From assembly GCF_029813115.1 (NCBI RefSeq), contig NZ_JAPZDS010000002.1, positions 248,001 through 312,000 of the forward strand: DNA of 64,000 nucleotides. The letters run 5' to 3'. Shown piece by piece: positions 44,654 to 53,768 of the stretch. The notes below the pieces were generated by a model. The model did no database searches and was not told the origin of the DNA. It saw only the letters and a list, made by a program, of their open reading frames with translations. The position numbers and the translations under genes were made by a program. This DNA is from Aureimonas sp. SK2 (GTDB lineage: Bacteria > Pseudomonadota > Alphaproteobacteria > Rhizobiales > Rhizobiaceae). The number at the start of each line of letters is the position of its first letter. The first letter of the stretch is position 1.

Positions 44654-45505
44654 ATGAAGCTTCTGCGCGTCGGAGAGAAGGGCCGCGAGCGCCCGGCCAT
44701 CCGCTTGGAGGACGGAACCTTGCGCGACCTGTCGGGCCTCGTCGACGACATCGCCGGCGAGGCGCTGTCGGACGAGAGCCTCGCGCGCATCCGCGCGGCC
44801 GATCTCGGCTCGCTGCCGGCGATCGAGGGGAGCCCGCGCATCGGCCCCTGCGTCGGTCGCGTCGGCAAGTTCATCTGCGTCGGCCTCAACTACGCCGACC
44901 ACGCGGCCGAAAGCGGCATGGCGGTGCCGTCCGAGCCCGTCCTCTTCATGAAGGCGACGAGTGCCATCGTCGGGCCGAACGACGACGTCGTGATCCCGAA
45001 GAACTCGATCAAGCCGGACTGGGAGGTCGAACTCGGCGTCGTGATCGGCACCGAGGCGCGATACGTCTCGGAAGCCGACGCCCTGAGCCACGTCGCCGGC
45101 TACTGCGTCGTCAACGACATTTCCGAGCGCCACTTCCAGACCGAGCGCGGCGGCCAGTGGGTCAAGGGCAAGTCGGCCGACACGTTCGGGCCGATCGGCC
45201 CCTGGCTCGTCACGCGCGACGAGGTCGCCGACCCGCAGGCGCTCTCCATGTGGCTGGAGGTGGACGGCCACCGCTACCAGGACGGCTCGACCAAGACGAT
45301 GGTCTTCGGCGTCGCCCACCTCGTCCACTACATCTCGCAGTTCATGAGCCTCCAGCCGGGCGACATCATCACCACCGGCACGCCGCCGGGCGTCGGCATG
45401 GGCATCAAGCCCGAGCCCGTCTGGCTGAAGGCCGGCAACGTCATGCGCCTCGGCATCGAGGGCCTCGGCGAACAGCGCCAGGACGTGAAGGCCTATCAGG
45501 GCTGA
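44654..45505 (+). CDS. Fumarylacetoacetate hydrolase family protein
   Basis: A 283-residue FAH-superfamily enzyme: FICVGLNYADHAAESGM, PVLFMKATSAIVGPND, the metal ligands Glu/Glu/Asp around WEVELGVVIG and VVNDISERHFQTE, and ITTGTPPGVGMG. The family cleaves C-C bonds of diketo acids. Next to the SDR it best fits 2,4-diketo-3-deoxy-L-fuconate/rhamnonate hydrolase, giving pyruvate plus a two- or three-carbon acid. It starts 13 nt after the SDR stop. A GNRA-looped terminator follows 22 bp after its stop. Confidence 0.85.
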   Translation: MKLLRVGEKGRERPAIRLEDGTLRDLSGLVDDIAGEALSDESLARIRAADLGSLPAIEGSPRIGPCVGRVGKFICVGLNYADHAAESGMAVPSEPVLFMKATSAIVGPNDDVVIPKNSIKPDWEVELGVVIGTEARYVSEADALSHVAGYCVVNDISERHFQTERGGQWVKGKSADTFGPIGPWLVTRDEVADPQALSMWLEVDGHRYQDGSTKTMVFGVAHLVHYISQFMSLQPGDIITTGTPPGVGMGIKPEPVWLKAGNVMRLGIEGLGEQRQDVKAYQG

Positions 45506-45527
45506 CGGCGACGCATCGAATCGGAAC

Positions 45528-45556
45528 GGCCGGCGGAGCGATCCGCCGGCCATTTT
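45528..45556 (+). terminator. Intrinsic terminator after the FAH gene
   Basis: GGCCGGCGGA-GCGA-TCCGCCGGCC, a perfect 10-bp stem with a GNRA tetraloop, followed by ATTTTCG. Confidence 0.82.
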
Positions 45557-45568
45557 CGTTGGAAGGCC

Positions 45569-46108
45569 ATGATCGTCTTTCTCGACTTCGAGGCCTCGTC
45601 CCTCAACCGAAAGAGCTTTCCCGTCGAGGTCGCCTGGGTCTTCGAGACGGGCGAAGGCGAAAGCCACCTGATCCGGCCGCAGCCGGACTGGACGGACTGG
45701 GAAACCGAGGCGGAGGGGATCCACGGTATCACGCGCGAACGCCTGGCACGCGAAGGCATGGCGGCGGACGTGCTGGCGCGGCGCATGCTGGAGATGCTCG
45801 GTCCGCACGACCTCTTCGCCAGCGCGCCGTCCTGGGACGGAAAGTGGCTGAGCGTGCTCCTGCGCGGCGGCGGGCAGCCGCGCCATGCGCTGAGGCTGAA
45901 GGATACGGAGGAGGCGCGGGCGGCGATCGTCGCCCGCCATCTCGGACCCGGGCGCGCCGATGAGGCGGCGGCGATCCTTAAGGAGATCGAGCAGATGGGC
46001 CGCGAGGCCGTGCCGGAGCACCGGGCGCTGGGCGACGCGGAACGCGAGCGCCGGCTCTGGCTGGAGGCCGGGCGGCGCGCCGAAGCCGTCGCCCGGAACG
46101 CCCCTTAA
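45569..46108 (+). CDS. DEDDh-type 3'-5' exonuclease
   Basis: A 179-residue nuclease of the RNase T/DnaQ fold. The first motif is FLDFEASSL (Asp-x-Glu), the second [10 protein letters not shown] with later Asp in [10 protein letters not shown], and the last [10 protein letters not shown] (His...Asp). These are all the DEDDh ligands, so it should be a two-metal exonuclease. Its small size suggests an oligonucleotide or RNA substrate, or a role beside DNA polymerase epsilon; specificity is unknown. Its stop shares the TTAA palindrome 46105-46108 with the stop of iolE. Confidence 0.8.
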   Translation: MIVFLDFEASSLNRKSFPVEVAWVFETGEGESHLIRPQPDWTDWETEAEGIHGITRERLAREGMAADVLARRMLEMLGPHDLFASAPSWDGKWLSVLLRGGGQPRHALRLKDTEEARAAIVARHLGPGRADEAAAILKEIEQMGREAVPEHRALGDAERERRLWLEAGRRAEAVARNAP

Positions 46109-47007
46109 GACTTGGCCAGGCCGGCCTCGGCGGCGAAGCCCTTGAGTGCCTTGAGGCCCATCGATTGGTACTCAAAGGGATTCCGCTTCACCGGGTCCTG
46201 CTCGGCCTCGATCACGAGCCAGCCGTCATAGCCGTGCTCGGCCGCGATCTTGAGGACCGGCAGGAAGTCGACGCCGCCCTCCGGGTCGCCCGGCACCGTG
46301 AAGACGCCCCGGCGCACGCCTTCGAGAAAGGAAAGATCGTTCGCCTCCACCTCGCGCGCCACGGCCGGGCGCACGTTCTTGGCGTGGATGTGGCGCACGC
46401 GGGCCATGTGACGGCGGGCAAGGGCCGCCGGATCCGCCCCGCCGAAATAGGCGTGGCCGGTGTCGAGAAGGAGCTTGGTCGCCGGGCCGGTCTCGGCCAT
46501 CAACCGGTCGATCTCCGCCTCGCTCTCGACCACCGTCCCCATGTGATGGTGATAGACGAGATGGATGCCTTGAGCCTCGCAGAAGGCGGCGACGGCTTCG
46601 AGCTTGGCGCCGAACGCCGCCCACTCGTCGTCGGCAAGGACCGGCCGGTCGCGTAAGACCGCCTTTCCGTCGTCGCCGTGGATCGCATTGGAGCACTCGC
46701 AGACGATGCACACGTCACAGCCGTTCGCCTTCAGCATGTCGAGATGCGGCTGGATCGCCGCCGTCTCCTCTTCGACGCTCCGCGTCAGGAGGTTCAGGGA
46801 ATGCCAGCCCGAAACGAAGACGAGGCCGAACGCGGCCAGCTTCGCCTTCAAAGCCGCGCCGTCGGAGGGCATCTTGTGGCCCTTCTCGATGCCGTCGAAG
46901 CCGATGCGCCGGCAGTCGTCCAAGCATTCCTCCAGGCTGATATGGGCGCCGATCGTCTGATCGTCGTCGTTGCTCCAGGCGATCGGGTTGGTGCCGAAAC
47001 GGATCAT
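46105..47007 (-). CDS. iolE: myo-Inosose-2 dehydratase
   Basis: A 300-residue xylose-isomerase-like TIM barrel, converting scyllo-inosose to the diketone 3D-(3,5/4)-trihydroxycyclohexane-1,2-dione. It starts [15 protein letters not shown], typical of IolE, with metal-site residues in [22 protein letters not shown] and the Glu of [10 protein letters not shown]. Gene order iolC-iolD-iolE on this strand is the rhizobial one. It starts 24 bp after iolD's stop. Confidence 0.95.
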   Translation of the reverse strand: MIRFGTNPIAWSNDDDQTIGAHISLEECLDDCRRIGFDGIEKGHKMPSDGAALKAKLAAFGLVFVSGWHSLNLLTRSVEEETAAIQPHLDMLKANGCDVCIVCECSNAIHGDDGKAVLRDRPVLADDEWAAFGAKLEAVAAFCEAQGIHLVYHHHMGTVVESEAEIDRLMAETGPATKLLLDTGHAYFGGADPAALARRHMARVRHIHAKNVRPAVAREVEANDLSFLEGVRRGVFTVPGDPEGGVDFLPVLKIAAEHGYDGWLVIEAEQDPVKRNPFEYQSMGLKALKGFAAEAGLAKS

Positions 47008-47031
47008 GGGTCGGGTCTCTGTGAAAGAAAG

Positions 47032-48885
47032 TTAGTCGGCGGTACGGCGGGCGAGCGCGGTCTCGTAGGCCGAGCGGGCCTCGCGCACGGGCTGGCGCTC
47101 CGAGACCTCCGGCACTGCGACGTCCCACCAGTTGCCACCGGCTTGCGTCGTCACGAGCGGATCGGTGTCGATCACCACCAGCGTGGTGCCCGGCTCCGGC
47201 TTCGACCGGCGCAACGCTTCCTCCAGTTCGGCGATGGAGGCGACCTTGCGGGTCTTGGCGCCCATCGAGGCGGCGTGGGCGGCAAAATCGATCGGCGGCA
47301 GCGCGACATGGGTGGCGTCGGTCAGGAGATTGTTGAAGTTCGCCCCGCCGCAGGCCATCTGCAGCCGGTTGATGCAGCCGTATCCGCCATTGTCGAGGAG
47401 CACGATCGTCAGCTTCACGCCCAGCATGACGGCCGAATAGATCTCCGAGTTCAGCATGAGATAGGACCCGTCGCCGACCATCACGACGACGTCCTTATCG
47501 GGGCGCGCGAGCTTCGCCCCGAGGCCGCCCGCGATCTCGTAGCCCATGGTCGAGAAGCCGTATTCCATGTGGTAGCCGCCAGGCCGTTCCGCCTGCCACA
47601 GCTTGTGCAGCTCGCCCGGCAACCCGCCAGCGGCGCAGAGGAGGATCGTCTTCGGCCCGCCGAGCGCCCGCTGGACGGCGCCGATCACCTGCGCATCGGA
47701 GGGAGCAGGCGCGTTGGTCGGGGCGGTGGCGGCATCGGCCGCCGCCATCCATTCGGCCTTCAGGCCTTCCGCCTTATCGGTCCAGCCGCCGCCGGTGTGA
47801 TAGCCGTCGAGAGCCTGCGACAAGAGATCAAGGCCGACGCGCGCGTCCGTCACCAGCGTCTGCCCGCCGTTCTTTCCGGCGTCGAAGGGCTGGACGTTGA
47901 GGCCGACCGTCGTGTGCCGGCCTTCCCGCAGGAGGTCCCAGGAGCCGGTGGTGAAGTCGGCGAGCCGCGTGCCGACGGCGAGGATCAGGTCGGCCTCGGC
48001 GGCGAGCGCGTTGGAGGCCGACGACCCGGTGACGCCGACCGCGCCCATGTTGAGCCGGTGGCCGTGCGGCAGCGAGGACTTGCCGCCGTGCGTCTCCGCG
48101 ACGGGTACGCCATGCGCCTCCGCAAAGCGGGCGAGCGCGTCCGAGGCTCCGGAATAAAGGACGCCGCCGCCCGCCACGATCAGCGGCCGCTTCGCGTCCT
48201 TGACGAGCGCGGCCGCGTGCGCCAGCTCGTCCTCGTCGGGCCGGACGCGGCGCGGCTCCCAGACCTTCTCGGCAAAGAAGTTCAAGGGATAGTCGTAGGC
48301 CTCGGCCTGCACGTCCTGGCAGAGCGCGAGCGTGACGGGGCCGCATTCGGCCGGGTCGGTCAGAACCTGCATGGCGCGGCGGAGCGCCGGCATGATCTGC
48401 TCGGGGCGCGTGATGCGGTCGAAATAGCGCGAGACCGGCTTGAAGCAGTCGGTGGCGGACATGGTGCCGTCGCCCCAGTCCTCGATCTGCTGGAGAACGG
48501 GGTCGGGCAGGCGGTTGGCGAAGACGTCGCCCGGCAGGAACAGAACGGGCAGGCGGTTGGCGTGGGCGAGCGCCGCCGAGGTGACCATGTTGAGCGCGCC
48601 CGGGCCGATCGAGGTCGTGCAGGCCATGAAGCGGCGGCGGAAGCTGGCCTTGGCGAAGGCGACGGCGGCATTGGCCATGCCCTGCTCGTTCTGCCCGCGA
48701 TAGGTGGTGATCTCGTCCCGGACACTGTGAAGCGCCTCGCCGAGGCCCGCCACGTTGCCGTGGCCGAAGATGGCGAAGACGCCGCCGAAGATCGGCACCG
48801 TCTTTCCGTCTTGCACCACCATCTGCTTCGTCAGGAAGCGGGCCAGGGCCTGCGCCATGGTCAGGCGAACCGTTTGAGCGCTCAT
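47032..48885 (-). CDS. iolD: 3D-(3,5/4)-trihydroxycyclohexane-1,2-dione acylhydrolase
   Basis: A 617-residue thiamine-diphosphate enzyme that opens the inositol-derived ring to 5-deoxyglucuronate. The PYR domain contains the catalytic Glu in YRGQNEQGMANAA, and the PP domain GDGSYLMLNSEIYSAV binds the cofactor with NGGYGCINRLQ. A central Rossmann-like domain is present. Length fits IolD. It starts 42 bp after iolC's stop with AAGAGAAA before the ATG, the second gene of iolCDE. Confidence 0.96.
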   Translation of the reverse strand: MSAQTVRLTMAQALARFLTKQMVVQDGKTVPIFGGVFAIFGHGNVAGLGEALHSVRDEITTYRGQNEQGMANAAVAFAKASFRRRFMACTTSIGPGALNMVTSAALAHANRLPVLFLPGDVFANRLPDPVLQQIEDWGDGTMSATDCFKPVSRYFDRITRPEQIMPALRRAMQVLTDPAECGPVTLALCQDVQAEAYDYPLNFFAEKVWEPRRVRPDEDELAHAAALVKDAKRPLIVAGGGVLYSGASDALARFAEAHGVPVAETHGGKSSLPHGHRLNMGAVGVTGSSASNALAAEADLILAVGTRLADFTTGSWDLLREGRHTTVGLNVQPFDAGKNGGQTLVTDARVGLDLLSQALDGYHTGGGWTDKAEGLKAEWMAAADAATAPTNAPAPSDAQVIGAVQRALGGPKTILLCAAGGLPGELHKLWQAERPGGYHMEYGFSTMGYEIAGGLGAKLARPDKDVVVMVGDGSYLMLNSEIYSAVMLGVKLTIVLLDNGGYGCINRLQMACGGANFNNLLTDATHVALPPIDFAAHAASMGAKTRKVASIAELEEALRRSKPEPGTTLVVIDTDPLVTTQAGGNWWDVAVPEVSERQPVREARSAYETALARRTAD

Positions 48886-48927
48886 CGTTTCTCTTGCCTC
48901 CCGGTCGTGTCTCGTCTCGTCGGGCCG

Positions 48928-50838
48928 TCAGGCCCGCGCGCCCGTCCCGTCCCACGCCTCGACCAGGGCGCCGAAGCGGGCGGCCATGTCGGCGACGGCG
49001 GCCTCGTCGTCGATCTCGCCGGCGAGCCAGGCACGCGCGGCATCCACCCACACCGTGCGACCGACCGCGAAGCCCTTGACCGCCCGGGCATGGCGCGCGG
49101 CGGCAAAGCCCTCGCGCAGCGCCTCGACCGGCGCTTCCAGCCCGAGCAGCACCACGCCCCGGCACCACGGATCGCGCGCGCCGATCACGGCATCGATCTG
49201 CCGCCAGGCCTCGGGGCTCGCCTGGGGCTCCAGCTTCCACCAGTCGGGCTTGAGGCCGGCGTCGTAAAGCTCGGTCAGGGCGCGGGCCACCGTGTCGTCG
49301 GCGAGCGGGCCGTGCTTGCCCGCGATGATCTCGATCAGGATCTCGCGGCCGACCTTGCGCGCGGCTTCGAACGCCGTGCGCAGCTTGTCGACCTGGGCCG
49401 CCTTCATCTCGGCCGGGTCGTCCGGGTGAAAGAAGGCGAGAACCTTGATGCAATGGTCGACCGGCCAGTCGACGAGGCGGCTTCCGAGATCCTGTCCGAA
49501 CTCGAAGCGGAGCGGGCGCGAGCCCGGCTCCTCGATCGGCTTGGCCACCCAGAAACCGGCTTGCTTCGCGGCGTCGAACAGCGCCTCGCGCCCGTGCTTG
49601 TCGTCGAGGAGCATGCCGAAGCCGGGGCGTCCGTCCGCCACCCGCGCCGCCGCCTTCACCGCCAGCCGCTTGAACGTTGGGATGCGGGCGAGGCGCTCCG
49701 CATCGTTGCCGGCCAGTTCCTCCAGCTGGATGCGATGGTCGATGGCGAGCGCGCGAAGGGTCGGCCAAGTGCCCCGGCGCGTCGTCGCCCAATGGATGTG
49801 ATTGATGTCGTCGTCGCGGCGCAGCGCCCGGTGCGGGCTTCCGTTCGCCAGGAAGTACTGCAGCTCCTCCCAGGTCGGGATCTCCGGCGAGCAGAGGAGG
49901 CGGGAGACGGCGAAGGCGCCGCAGGCATTGGCCCAGGTCGCCGACGTCGCATGCGGCTCGTCGCGCAGCCAGCCCCGCAGGAAGCCGGACATGAAGGCGT
50001 CACCGGCTCCCAGCACGTTGTAGACCTCGATTGGGAAGCCCTTGCCGACGATGCCCTGTTCGAGATCGTCGGGGATCGCGCCGTCGTAGACGATGCAGCC
50101 CATCGGCCCGCGCTTGAGCACGATCGTCGCCTTGGAATGCGCGCGGATGGTCCTGAGAGCGGCGAGGAGATCGGCTTCGCCGGACGCGATCAGCACCTCC
50201 TCCTCCGTGCCGACGATGAGGTCGCATTCGGACAGGACGGTGCGTAGGTGCGCCGACACCTCGGCGGAGGCGACGTAGCGGTTGTCGCCCGTGTCGTGGC
50301 CGCCGAGGCCCCAGAGGTTGGGGCGGTAGTCGATGTCGAAGACGATCCGCCCGCCGTTCGCCTTGGCGAGGCGCATCGCCTTGCGCTGGGCGGCGTCCGT
50401 GTTCGGCTTGGCGAAATGGGTGCCGGTGACCAGGACCGCCGCGGACAAAGCGATCAGCGCCTCGTCGACGTCGTCTTCCTCCAGCGCGTTGTCGGCGCAG
50501 TTGTCGCGATAGAAGAGGAGCGGAAAGGACTTGTCGCTCTCGACCGAAAGGATGGCGAGCGCCGTCAGGCGTTCCGGGTCGGTCTTGAGGCCCCGCGTCT
50601 CGACGCCCTCGCGTCCGAGCTGCTCGCGGATGAAGCGGCCGAACTGCTCGTTGCCGACGCGCGTCAGAAGGGCGGACTTCAGACCGAGCCGCGCGGTGCC
50701 GATCGCGATGTTGGCCGGGCAGCCACCGACGGACTTGGCGAAGGAGCCGACATCCTCCAGCCGGGTGCCGATCTGCTGACCGTAGAGATCCACCGACGCG
50801 CGGCCGATCGTGACGATGTCGAGCGTGGTCGATGCCAT
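48928..50838 (-). CDS. iolC: 5-dehydro-2-deoxygluconokinase fused to DUF2090
   Basis: A 636-residue two-domain protein. The first 325 residues are a PfkB sugar kinase (TIGRASVDLYGQQIG, GGCPANIAIGTARLG, and GAGDAFMSGFLRGW near residue 275 with the catalytic Asp), which phosphorylates 2-deoxy-5-keto-gluconate. The C-terminal 300 residues are DUF2090, an aldolase-like barrel (LLDDKHGREALFDAAKQ, FEFGQDLGSRLVDWP, LKPDWWKLEPQA). DUF2090 may supply the IolJ aldolase activity; fusion to IolC is common in proteobacteria. GGGAGGCAGTCC precedes the ATG. An IolR box lies 72 bp upstream. Confidence 0.95.
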   Translation of the reverse strand: MASTTLDIVTIGRASVDLYGQQIGTRLEDVGSFAKSVGGCPANIAIGTARLGLKSALLTRVGNEQFGRFIREQLGREGVETRGLKTDPERLTALAILSVESDKSFPLLFYRDNCADNALEEDDVDEALIALSAAVLVTGTHFAKPNTDAAQRKAMRLAKANGGRIVFDIDYRPNLWGLGGHDTGDNRYVASAEVSAHLRTVLSECDLIVGTEEEVLIASGEADLLAALRTIRAHSKATIVLKRGPMGCIVYDGAIPDDLEQGIVGKGFPIEVYNVLGAGDAFMSGFLRGWLRDEPHATSATWANACGAFAVSRLLCSPEIPTWEELQYFLANGSPHRALRRDDDINHIHWATTRRGTWPTLRALAIDHRIQLEELAGNDAERLARIPTFKRLAVKAAARVADGRPGFGMLLDDKHGREALFDAAKQAGFWVAKPIEEPGSRPLRFEFGQDLGSRLVDWPVDHCIKVLAFFHPDDPAEMKAAQVDKLRTAFEAARKVGREILIEIIAGKHGPLADDTVARALTELYDAGLKPDWWKLEPQASPEAWRQIDAVIGARDPWCRGVVLLGLEAPVEALREGFAAARHARAVKGFAVGRTVWVDAARAWLAGEIDDEAAVADMAARFGALVEAWDGTGARA

Positions 50839-50900
50839 GGACTGCCTCCCCGAAAGCCGCTACGGCCGCCGGACCATCCGAAACACAGGTGCCGATAGAA

Positions 50901-50923
50901 TGTCAATATGGAATTTATGTTCC
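50901..50923 (-). promoter_or_regulatory. iolC promoter with IolR box
   Basis: GGAA-TTTATG-TTCC at 50910-50923 matches the GGAA-N6-TTCC motif I recall for IolR control in Sinorhizobium. On the minus strand TTGACA (50906-50901) lies 3 bp downstream of the box and is a good -35 for iolC, so bound repressor would block polymerase. The box overlaps the iolR stop codon (50915-50917). Confidence 0.72.
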
Positions 50924-51775
50924 GTTTCCGGCCTTCCTGTTGAGGCGTTCGCGTTCCTGAGCCACGGCGACGGTCAGCGCCATGGCGAAGGTCATGGAAG
51001 CCGACAGGAGGCGGAAACCGGCATGGTCCGCCTCGACGATCTCGAACCATTCGGCGGAAAGCTCGGCGAGCGGCGAGAAGAGGGAATCGGTGAGCGAGAG
51101 GATCGGCACGCCGCGGCTCGCCAGACCCCGTGCCTGCGCCACCGTCTCCGGGGCATAGGGGGAGAAGGAGATGGCGAAGCCGACGTCGCGCTCCGTCGCC
51201 AGCGCCAGGAGATCGTCGTCGATGCCGGCCGCGGTACCCGCCATCTGGCAGCGGATGCCGAGCTTGGCGAAGGCATAGGCCATATAGGCGCCGATCGGAT
51301 GCGACCGGCGCTTGGCCATGAGATAGATCGTCTCGGCACGCGCCAGACGCTCGGCGGCGCGGGTGAAGGCAGCGGGGTCGATGGCGCGCGAGAGCGCGTC
51401 GAGCGATCGGTGCCCGGCATCGGTGAAGCCGCCGAGAAGCGTGACGGCTTCGGGCGCCGCGCCGCCCGCGCGAAGCCCTTCGAGCCGGTCGCCATAGGCG
51501 CTCTGGCGCCCCCGCAGCCGTTCGCGGAACAGCGACTGCAGGCTGGAGAAGCCCTCGAAGCCGAGATGCTGGGCGAAGCGGATCAGCGTCGAGGGCTGCA
51601 CGTCCGCCGCCCCGGCGATGCTGGCCACCGTACCGAAGGCGATGTCGTCGGGATTGTGTAACGCGAACTCGGCCACCTGCCGCAGCCGCTTGGGCAGCCG
51701 GTTCTTGCGCTGGAGAAGATCGGCCTTCAGCGCCTCGAAGTCGGCCGGTACGGACTGCGTGTCGGTCGGTTCCAT
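50915..51775 (-). CDS. iolR: RpiR family regulator of inositol catabolism (IolR-like)
   Basis: A 286-residue RpiR repressor. The N-terminal HTH_6 domain (LPKRLRQVAEFALHNPDDIAFG, VQPSTLIRFAQHLGF) and C-terminal SIS sugar-phosphate domain (IYLMAKRRSHPIGAYMAYA, FSPYAPETVAQAR) are complete. ATG 51775 (MEPTDTQSVPADFE) is used; an ATG 28 codons upstream lacks similarity. Divergent iolB and convergent-in-strand iolC both carry a GGAA-N6-TTCC site. Rhizobial IolR proteins of this family respond to a phosphorylated intermediate (from memory). Confidence 0.92.
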   Translation of the reverse strand: MEPTDTQSVPADFEALKADLLQRKNRLPKRLRQVAEFALHNPDDIAFGTVASIAGAADVQPSTLIRFAQHLGFEGFSSLQSLFRERLRGRQSAYGDRLEGLRAGGAAPEAVTLLGGFTDAGHRSLDALSRAIDPAAFTRAAERLARAETIYLMAKRRSHPIGAYMAYAFAKLGIRCQMAGTAAGIDDDLLALATERDVGFAISFSPYAPETVAQARGLASRGVPILSLTDSLFSPLAELSAEWFEIVEADHAGFRLLSASMTFAMALTVAVAQERERLNRKAGNGT

Positions 51776-51837
51776 CGAGCCGGCCCCCCTTGCACTTCGG
51801 TCAAGCCCCGGCGATTCGCCGCGGGCGGACCGTTCGT

Positions 51838-51851
51838 GGAATATCCGTTCC
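51838..51851. promoter_or_regulatory. Second IolR box, iolR-iolB divergent region
   Basis: GGAA-TATCCG-TTCC, an exact match to the pattern at 50910-50923. It lies 63 bp from the iolR start and 77 bp from the iolB start, so it can regulate both promoters, including autorepression. Confidence 0.72.
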
Positions 51852-51927
51852 AGACGCATGAGGCCATATCTTCACCGTTCGGGAAAGACCGTCTATGAGG
51901 GAAGGCCACGCCGGAGGAGGCCACGCC

Positions 51928-52728
51928 ATGTCCCGACTGAAAGTCCGCCCGGAGGCCGAGAAGGGCCTGGTCCACGACATCACGCCGGAAAGCGCCGGCT
52001 GGAGCCATGTCGGCTTCGCTCTCCATCGGCTGGAAGCCGGCGAGGGGGCGGGCGGCGAGACGGGCGAGCGCGAGGTCTGCCTCGTCCTCGTCTCGGGCCG
52101 GGCACGCATCCGGGTCGGCGAGGAGGACTTCGGGATTGTCGGCGAACGCATGAGCCCGTTCGAGGGCGCCCCGGACGCGGTCTACGTGCCGATGGGCGCC
52201 GCCTGGCGCGTCGAGGCCGAGACGGCGGTGGAACTGGCCGTGTGCTCGGCGCCGGGCGCGCCGGGCTTTGCCGCGCGTCGCATCGCGCCGGGCACCCACA
52301 GGCAGACGGTTCGCGGCAAAGGCACCAATGTCCGCCATGTCACCAACATCATGCCCGAGGACGACGGGGCGGCCCATGCCCTGCTCGTCGTCGAGGTCAT
52401 CACGCCCGGCGGCCACACCTCCTCTTACCCGCCGCACAAGCACGACCAGGACGCACTGCCGGCGGAAAGCTATCTGGAGGAGACCTACTACCACCGCTTC
52501 AACCCGCCGCAGGGCTTCGCCTTCCAGCGCGTCTACACCGACGACCGCTCGCTGGACGAGGCGATGGCGCTGGAGGACCGGGACGTCTCGCTGGTGCCGC
52601 GCGGCTACCATCCGGTCGCGGCGATCCACGGCTACGACAGCTACTATCTCAACGTGATGGCCGGGCCGAAGCGGGCGTGGAAGTTCCACAATGCCGACGA
52701 GCATGCCTGGCTCTTCACGGGCATCTAA
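51928..52728 (+). CDS. iolB: 5-deoxy-glucuronate isomerase
   Basis: A 266-residue bicupin enzyme converting 5-deoxyglucuronate to 2-deoxy-5-keto-gluconate, the substrate of IolC. The metal-binding His cluster is visible in SSYPPHKHDQDALPAESYLEE, and the terminal HNADEHAWLFTGI is diagnostic. ATG 51928 follows GGAGGAGG, an optimal ribosome site; an ATG 11 codons upstream is less suitable. It is divergent from iolR. Confidence 0.96.
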   Translation: MSRLKVRPEAEKGLVHDITPESAGWSHVGFALHRLEAGEGAGGETGEREVCLVLVSGRARIRVGEEDFGIVGERMSPFEGAPDAVYVPMGAAWRVEAETAVELAVCSAPGAPGFAARRIAPGTHRQTVRGKGTNVRHVTNIMPEDDGAAHALLVVEVITPGGHTSSYPPHKHDQDALPAESYLEETYYHRFNPPQGFAFQRVYTDDRSLDEAMALEDRDVSLVPRGYHPVAAIHGYDSYYLNVMAGPKRAWKFHNADEHAWLFTGI

Positions 52729-52748
52729 GGCGAGCGGCAGGGGGGAAC

Positions 52749-53768
52749 ATGCGCGCGATCCGTCTGGAAGGCGTTGGGCGACTCGCCCTGCGCGAGGTCG
52801 AGACGCCGGTGCCGGGTGCCGGCGAGCTTCTGGTTCGCGTCGGGGCCTGCGGCATCTGCGGCACCGACCGGCATCTCCTCCGAGGCGAGTTTCCCGCAGC
52901 GCCGCCCGTCACGCTCGGCCACGAGTTCGCCGGCACCGTGGAAGCGGTCGGGCCGGGCGTCGCCGCCTTCGCGCCCGGCATGACGGTGACGGGCGATCCC
53001 AACATCGCCTGCGGGCGCTGCCCGGAATGTCACCGGGGACGGGTGCACCTGTGCCGCAACCTCCGGGCCATCGGCATCCACCGCGACGGCGGCTTTGCCG
53101 ACTATGTCCTCCTCCCGGAGGGCCAGGCGCACCGCCTGCCCGATGGGTTCGATCCCGTCCACGGCGCCTTCACCGAGCCGCTCGCCTGCTGCATCCACGG
53201 CATGGACATCGCCGCGATCCGCCCCGGCGAGACGGTGGTGGTGCTCGGCGGCGGGCTGATCGGCCTTCTCGTGGTGCAGCTTGCGCGCCTTGCGGGCGCC
53301 ACGCGCATCGTCCTCGTCACGCGCAGCGCGGAAAAGCGGGTCCTGGCCGAACGACTGGGAGCGACCGAGACGGTGGACCCGGCGACGGGAAGCGTCGAGG
53401 ATCTCGTTGCCGGCGTGCATGGTCTTCTGCCGGGCGGGGCCGACCTCGTGGTCGAGGCGGCCGGCGTGCGCGATACGGTGGAACAGGCGCCGCGGCTGGC
53501 CGCTCGCGGCGGCCGCGTGCTTCTGCTGGGCGTGCTGCCGCAGGGGGAAAAGGTCGAGATCGAGCCCTTCGACCTCCTGTTCCGGGAAGTCCGGTTCCTG
53601 ACCTCCTTCGTCAACCCGTTCACGCATGCCAGGGCCGCCGCGCTGATCGCGTCCGGTGCGATTCACGTGAAACCGCTGGTCTCGCGCCGCATCGGCTTCG
53701 AAGAGGGCGTCGCCGCGATTTCGAACAAGGCGCCGGGCGGCGAGATCCGGGCGATCGTCGTGCCCTAG
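52749..53768 (+). CDS. Zinc-binding polyol/alcohol dehydrogenase
   Basis: A 339-residue MDR family enzyme. Catalytic zinc ligands are Cys in GACGICGTDRHLL, His-Glu in TLGHEFAGTVEAVG, structural zinc Cys four in CGRCPECHRGRVHLC, and cofactor loop VVVLGGGLIGLLVVQLA. It is close to sorbitol/threonine-type dehydrogenases. It starts 20 nt after iolB, so it should be induced with the iol genes and may oxidise an inositol isomer or related polyol. It shares its stop palindrome CTAG with the convergent GST gene. Confidence 0.85.
   Translation: MRAIRLEGVGRLALREVETPVPGAGELLVRVGACGICGTDRHLLRGEFPAAPPVTLGHEFAGTVEAVGPGVAAFAPGMTVTGDPNIACGRCPECHRGRVHLCRNLRAIGIHRDGGFADYVLLPEGQAHRLPDGFDPVHGAFTEPLACCIHGMDIAAIRPGETVVVLGGGLIGLLVVQLARLAGATRIVLVTRSAEKRVLAERLGATETVDPATGSVEDLVAGVHGLLPGGADLVVEAAGVRDTVEQAPRLAARGGRVLLLGVLPQGEKVEIEPFDLLFREVRFLTSFVNPFTHARAAALIASGAIHVKPLVSRRIGFEEGVAAISNKAPGGEIRAIVVP

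Noticed and set aside
46678-50247. A 1,189-codon plus-strand frame opposite iolD and iolC
   Set aside because: It mirrors confirmed inositol genes and has the composition of an antisense shadow.
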